NCBI GenBank assembly: GCA_017483425.1
Contig: JAFUWM010000083.1
Coordinates: 1 to 17,402, forward strand
Direction: 5' to 3'
Length of the DNA stretch: 17,402 nucleotides
Origin: Lachnospiraceae bacterium
GTDB lineage: Bacteria; Bacillota; Clostridia; Lachnospirales; Lachnospiraceae
Shown: in pieces, positions 14,341 to 17,402 of the stretch
How positions within the stretch are numbered: position 1 is the stretch's first letter
Layout of the letters: every line of letters begins with the position of its first letter
Program-made: the position numbers and the translations under genes
Notes under the pieces: model-generated
Seen by the model: the letters and a program-made list of their open reading frames with translations, nothing else
Database searches by the model: none
Told to the model about the DNA's origin: nothing

Positions 14341-16611
14341 TTACAGCTTCTTATGGCATGTACGAGCGATAACGTCGTCCTGCTGCTCCTTGGTAAGACT
14401 GATGAACTTAACTGCATATCCGGATACGCGGATAGTGAAGTTAGCGTACTCAGGCTTCTCAGGATGTGCCTGGCAGTCAAGAAGCTTCTCTGTGCCAAAT
14501 ACATTGACGTTAAGGTGGTGAGCACCGTTATCAAAGTATCCGTCCATAGCGGAAACAAGCTTCTCAGCTCTCTCAGCGTCATCATGTCCGAGAGCGTCAG
14601 GGCTCATTGTCTGGGTATTTGAGATACCGTCCAGTGAGTACTCGTAAGGGATCTTTGCCACTGAATTCAGTGATGCAAGGAGTCCGCTCTGCTCTGCGCC
14701 GTATGAAGGTGATGCACCGGGTGCGAAAGGCTTGTAAGCTTCTCTTCCGTCAGGTGTAGCACCTGTTGCCTTACCATAAACAACGTTTGATGTGATTGTA
14801 AGGATAGAAGTCGTAGGCTCTGAGTTCCTGTATGTATGATACTTCTTAACCTTTGTGATGAAGGTCTTGAGCAGCCATACACCGATCTCGTCAGCCCTGT
14901 CGTCATCATTACCGTACTTAGGGAACTCTCCCTCTGTCTCAAATCCTGTAGCAAGGCCGAACTCATCACGGAGAACCTTAACCTTTGCATACTTGATAGC
15001 TGAAAGTGAATCTATGCAGTGTGAGAAGCCTGCGATACCTGTAGCGAATGTACGCCTAAGATCGGTATCGATAAGAGCCATCTCAGCAGCCTCATAGTAA
15101 TACTTATCATGCATATAGTGGATAAGGTTCAGGATATTCACATAGAGTCCTGCAAGCCAGTCAAGCATCAGATCATACTTATGCATAACCTCGTCATAGT
15201 CAAGATACTCTGATGTGATAGGAGCAAGCTCGGGTCCGCACTGCATAGGCTTGCCTTCCTTATCCTTATGCTTCTCATCCTTACCGCCATTGATAGCGTA
15301 CAGGAGAGCTTTCGCAAGGTTTGCTCTTGCGCCGAAGAACTGTATCTCCTTACCTGTCTGTGTAGCTGATACACAGCAGCAGATGCTGTAGTCATCGCCC
15401 CAGATAGGCTTCATGACGTCGTCATTCTCATACTGGATGGAAGATGTCATGACAGAGATCTTTGCGGCATACTTCTTGAATGCCTCTCCGAGCTGTGAGC
15501 TGTAAAGTACTGTAAGGTTGGGCTCGGGTGAAGGACCCATGTTCTCCAGTGTGTGGAGGAACCTGAAGTCGTTCTTTGTTACCATCGAGCGTCCGTCCAT
15601 GCCGATACCTGCCATCTCGAGCGTAGCCCATACGGGATCACCTGAGAAGAGCTGGTTGTAAGACTCGATACGGGCAAACTTGACCATCCTGAACTTCATT
15701 GTAAGGTGATCGATAAGCTCCTGAGCCTGACTCTCTGTAAGCGTGCCTTCCTTAAGGTCTCTCTCGATATAGATATCAAGGAATGTAGAGATACGTCCGA
15801 CTGACATAGCCGCGCCGTTCTGAGTCTTGATAGCTGCGAGATATCCGAAGTACAGCCACTGTATTGCTTCTTTCGCGTTATTAGCGGGCTTTGAAATGTC
15901 ATAGCCATAGATCTTTGCCATTTCCTTCATGCCCTTAAGAGCCTTGATCTGATCAGCAAGCTCTTCACGAAGCCTGATGACATCGTCAGTCATATCGCCG
16001 TGGCCTGTGTTCTTCTTGTCCTGTGACTTCTTCTCAATGAGGTAATCTATACCATAAAGGGCAACTCTTCTGTAGTCACCTACGATACGTCCGCGTCCGT
16101 ATGTGTCAGGAAGACCTGTAACGATATGCGTGTGACGCGCTACCTTCATTTCATCTGTGTAAGCATCAAAAACTGCCTGGTTATGAGTCTTATGATACTC
16201 GTTGAAGATCTGGTCATACTTCTCATTTACCTTGTAGCCATACTGACCGGCAGCTTCCTGAGCCATCTTGATACCGCCGTAAGGCATGAATGCTCTCTTA
16301 AGGGGCTTGTCTGTCTGCAGACCGACGATCTGCTCAAGATCCTTCATGCTCTCATCGATGTAACCGGAGCCATAAGCCGTAAGAGATGAAACGATCTCTG
16401 TCTCACAATCAAGGACTCCGCCCTTGTCTCTCTCAGCCTTCTGGATCTCCTGAAGTCTGCCCCAAAGCTTGTTTGTTGCGTCTGTCGGATCAGCAAGGAA
16501 AGACTCGTCGCCGTCATACGGTGTATAGTTGTCCTGGATGAAATCGCGGACATTTACATCGTCTGTCCAGTGCGTGCCTTTGAAGCCTCTCCATTCTTTC
16601 TCAAATGCCAT
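14341..16611 (-). CDS. pflB: Formate C-acetyltransferase (pyruvate formate-lyase)
   Basis: This 756-residue glycyl-radical enzyme turns pyruvate and CoA into acetyl-CoA and formate, a central anaerobic reaction. The catalytic cysteines are in SICCCVSATQTG, where C412-C413 align with the E. coli pair C418-C419 and an extra cysteine precedes them. The radical glycine is G731 in RVSGYAVKF near the C-terminus. Length matches the family (about 750-760). AAGGAGG precedes the ATG. The N-terminus starts directly at the EKEWRGFKG core and the C-terminus is standard, so there is no added targeting peptide for a microcompartment. Codon use is strongly biased as expected for a highly expressed gene. Its activase is encoded at 10783. 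Confidence 0.97.
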   Translation of the reverse strand: MAFEKEWRGFKGTHWTDDVNVRDFIQDNYTPYDGDESFLADPTDATNKLWGRLQEIQKAERDKGGVLDCETEIVSSLTAYGSGYIDESMKDLEQIVGLQTDKPLKRAFMPYGGIKMAQEAAGQYGYKVNEKYDQIFNEYHKTHNQAVFDAYTDEMKVARHTHIVTGLPDTYGRGRIVGDYRRVALYGIDYLIEKKSQDKKNTGHGDMTDDVIRLREELADQIKALKGMKEMAKIYGYDISKPANNAKEAIQWLYFGYLAAIKTQNGAAMSVGRISTFLDIYIERDLKEGTLTESQAQELIDHLTMKFRMVKFARIESYNQLFSGDPVWATLEMAGIGMDGRSMVTKNDFRFLHTLENMGPSPEPNLTVLYSSQLGEAFKKYAAKISVMTSSIQYENDDVMKPIWGDDYSICCCVSATQTGKEIQFFGARANLAKALLYAINGGKDEKHKDKEGKPMQCGPELAPITSEYLDYDEVMHKYDLMLDWLAGLYVNILNLIHYMHDKYYYEAAEMALIDTDLRRTFATGIAGFSHCIDSLSAIKYAKVKVLRDEFGLATGFETEGEFPKYGNDDDRADEIGVWLLKTFITKVKKYHTYRNSEPTTSILTITSNVVYGKATGATPDGREAYKPFAPGASPSYGAEQSGLLASLNSVAKIPYEYSLDGISNTQTMSPDALGHDDAERAEKLVSAMDGYFDNGAHHLNVNVFGTEKLLDCQAHPEKPEYANFTIRVSGYAVKFISLTKEQQDDVIARTCHKKL

Positions 16612-16673
16612 AGTTTCCTCCTTACTTGATTGTAAAAAATGAATTTGATTAGTGAATTAAAATATTTTTTCCG

Positions 16674-16692
16674 AACGTATATAACATACGTT
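16674..16692 (-). promoter_or_regulatory. 19-bp palindrome in the pflB leader
   Basis: AACGTAT and ATACGTT form perfect 7-bp arms around a 5-base centre, just downstream of the predicted start of transcription and about 60 bases before the pflB ATG. It fits a repressor operator better than an RNA hairpin (AT-rich, no T-run). Regulator not identified. Confidence 0.5.
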
Positions 16693-16698
16693 AGCTTC

Positions 16699-16738
16699 TT
16701 GTATACAATAACTTAACACCAGTGAAGATGCTTGTCAA
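16699..16738 (-). promoter_or_regulatory. pflB promoter with overlapping palindrome
   Basis: On the minus strand TTGACA (16733-16738) and TAAGTT (16710-16715) are 17 bp apart, with a TGT extension before the -10. A perfect 10-bp palindrome TTGTATACAA (16699-16708) covers the likely transcription start. TTGTTAATTGACAA (16733-16746) overlaps the -35 and is nearly palindromic. The predicted leader is about 90 nt. Confidence 0.65.
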
Positions 16739-16757
16739 TTAACAATTCCTATGTCTT

Positions 16758-16790
16758 GAAAAAAGTACAGATTACTATAGAATATTCTGT
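16758..16790 (-). terminator. Weak candidate terminator of the SGNH-like gene
   Basis: Right after the stop codon on the minus strand, ACAGA and TCTGT can form a short stem with a long AT-rich loop, followed by a run of six T (16759-16764). The stem is only about 5 bp, so termination would be poor. Confidence 0.3.
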
Positions 16791-17402
16791 TACTCCGTGC
16801 GGTTTATCGTGTCGCTGTATGTGTTCACCGGCAGGTCAAAGTTTATTGCCTGATCCTTGAGCAGCGTAATAAGATCGGAAACATTGTCTTTCGTGACATA
16901 AACCCCGAAGCCCTGTGATATAAGCTCCGGATCGGACTTCCCGTTATATATCACATCTATCATCATATCCCCTACTGCCGGACAGAAATGCGACGTCTCG
17001 TAATAATTCGTATAATCAAGCGTCACCCCGTTAAATCCGGAAAAATTCCAGTAGGGAGTAACCTCTGCAAGCTCCTCTAAAAACACCAGATAACCGTTGT
17101 CTATATCCTTTGCGTAAGTAAGGGCATGAACCGGATTTGTAAAAACCCTTAAATTTATTCCGTACTCATCACAAAGCTCCACTATCTGCCTCATATCCTC
17201 GATCGACTGCTCCCTCGGGTAGTAGTAATCAGACCACCATGCCTCCGCCCCGTCATAGTTAAAGGCCGGCGGTATTTCAAGATTCTCCGTGCCTGTATCG
17301 AGAAGCCTCATCTGATAATCAGTATCATAGTCCTTTTCCTTATTCTCTTTCATGACCTCTATGGACTGGGAAAGCGTAATCAGGTCAAAGTATCTTAAAT
17401 AA
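16790..17402 (-). CDS. C-terminal part of an SGNH-hydrolase-like (DltD/AlgX-like) protein
   Basis: The frame stays open from the stop at 16790 to the right edge, so the 5' end is outside the window; the first internal ATG is not the real start. The visible 203 residues contain IEDMRQIVELCDEYGINLRVFTNP, a helix followed by a strand, then WNFSGFNGVT and YYETSHFCPAVGDMMIDVIYN. The last segment resembles the conserved D-x-x-H block of SGNH hydrolase-like proteins that act with MBOAT acyltransferases on cell-surface polymers; here the acidic residue is glutamate (ETSHF). No signal peptide can be judged from this part. Assignment is by motif resemblance only and leaves the substrate open. Confidence 0.55.
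   Translation of the reverse strand, partial: YLRYFDLITLSQSIEVMKENKEKDYDTDYQMRLLDTGTENLEIPPAFNYDGAEAWWSDYYYPREQSIEDMRQIVELCDEYGINLRVFTNPVHALTYAKDIDNGYLVFLEELAEVTPYWNFSGFNGVTLDYTNYYETSHFCPAVGDMMIDVIYNGKSDPELISQGFGVYVTKDNVSDLITLLKDQAINFDLPVNTYSDTINRTE

Noticed and set aside
14341..16611. PflB as a cargo enzyme of the nearby microcompartment genes
   Set aside because: No N- or C-terminal extension beyond the standard enzyme is present, and it resembles the soluble housekeeping PFL.
16733..16746. TTGTTAATTGACAA as a Rex binding site at pflB
   Set aside because: Rex sites have two 7-base arms separated by four bases; here the arms abut and one base mismatches, so I do not call it Rex.
1..17402. 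CRISPR arrays, tRNA or rRNA genes, intact insertion sequences
   Set aside because: No regularly spaced direct repeats, cloverleaf-like segments, rRNA-like stretches or complete transposase genes were seen on either strand.

Overview
The window (about 17.4 kb, moderate GC) reads as an ordinary chromosomal segment of a strictly fermentative Gram-positive anaerobe, most likely a member of the Lachnospiraceae (Clostridia). The support is the gene content: a HemZ-type radical-SAM protein, AsnA, pyruvate formate-lyase with its activase, a methionine aminopeptidase with an N-terminal SEC-C motif, a DUF6106-like membrane protein and a small protein with a double-glycine-leader-like N-terminus. AGGAGG-type ribosome binding sites and extended -10 promoters (TGTGGTATA-A/C-T) fit the same assignment. 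This taxonomic call is inference.

Positions 70-10059, all on the minus strand, form a tightly packed run read from right to left: guaB, an orphan ABC-2-like permease, map, asnA, a small membrane-anchored protein, a YihY/BrkB-family membrane protein, a small zinc-ribbon protein with a bacteriocin-leader-like start, a PD-(D/E)XK plus XPD/DinG-like helicase, and hemZ. Several junctions overlap by a few bases (map/permease, helicase/zinc-ribbon protein, BrkB/140-residue protein), which suggests translational coupling. guaB has its own promoter. The zinc-ribbon protein has a 120-nt leader with its own promoter, an inverted repeat and a candidate 27-codon reading frame. Just upstream of guaB (10158-10490) lies a C-terminal remnant of an Rpn-type nuclease/transposase, followed by about 230 bp with no convincing gene.

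Positions 10783-12876 on the plus strand form a compact four-gene operon: the pyruvate formate-lyase activase (pflA), two tandem EutS/PduU-type bacterial-microcompartment shell proteins, and a EutP/PduV-type GTPase. No encapsulated enzyme, hexameric or trimeric shell protein, or vertex protein is present in the window. This looks like a satellite microcompartment locus attached to a central fermentation gene, and it is the most unusual part of the window. A convergent membrane-anchored protein (12873-13583, minus) shares its stop-codon bases with the GTPase gene. A divergent DUF6106-like gene (13720-14220, plus) has a promoter that closely matches the pflA promoter.

Positions 14341-16611 (minus) carry pflB, the partner of the activase, separated from it by 2.8 kb and in opposite orientation. 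Its promoter region carries two inverted repeats suited to redox or metabolite control. The right edge holds the C-terminal part of an SGNH-hydrolase-like (DltD/AlgX-like) protein whose 5' end lies outside the window. I found no tRNA, rRNA, CRISPR array or intact mobile element.
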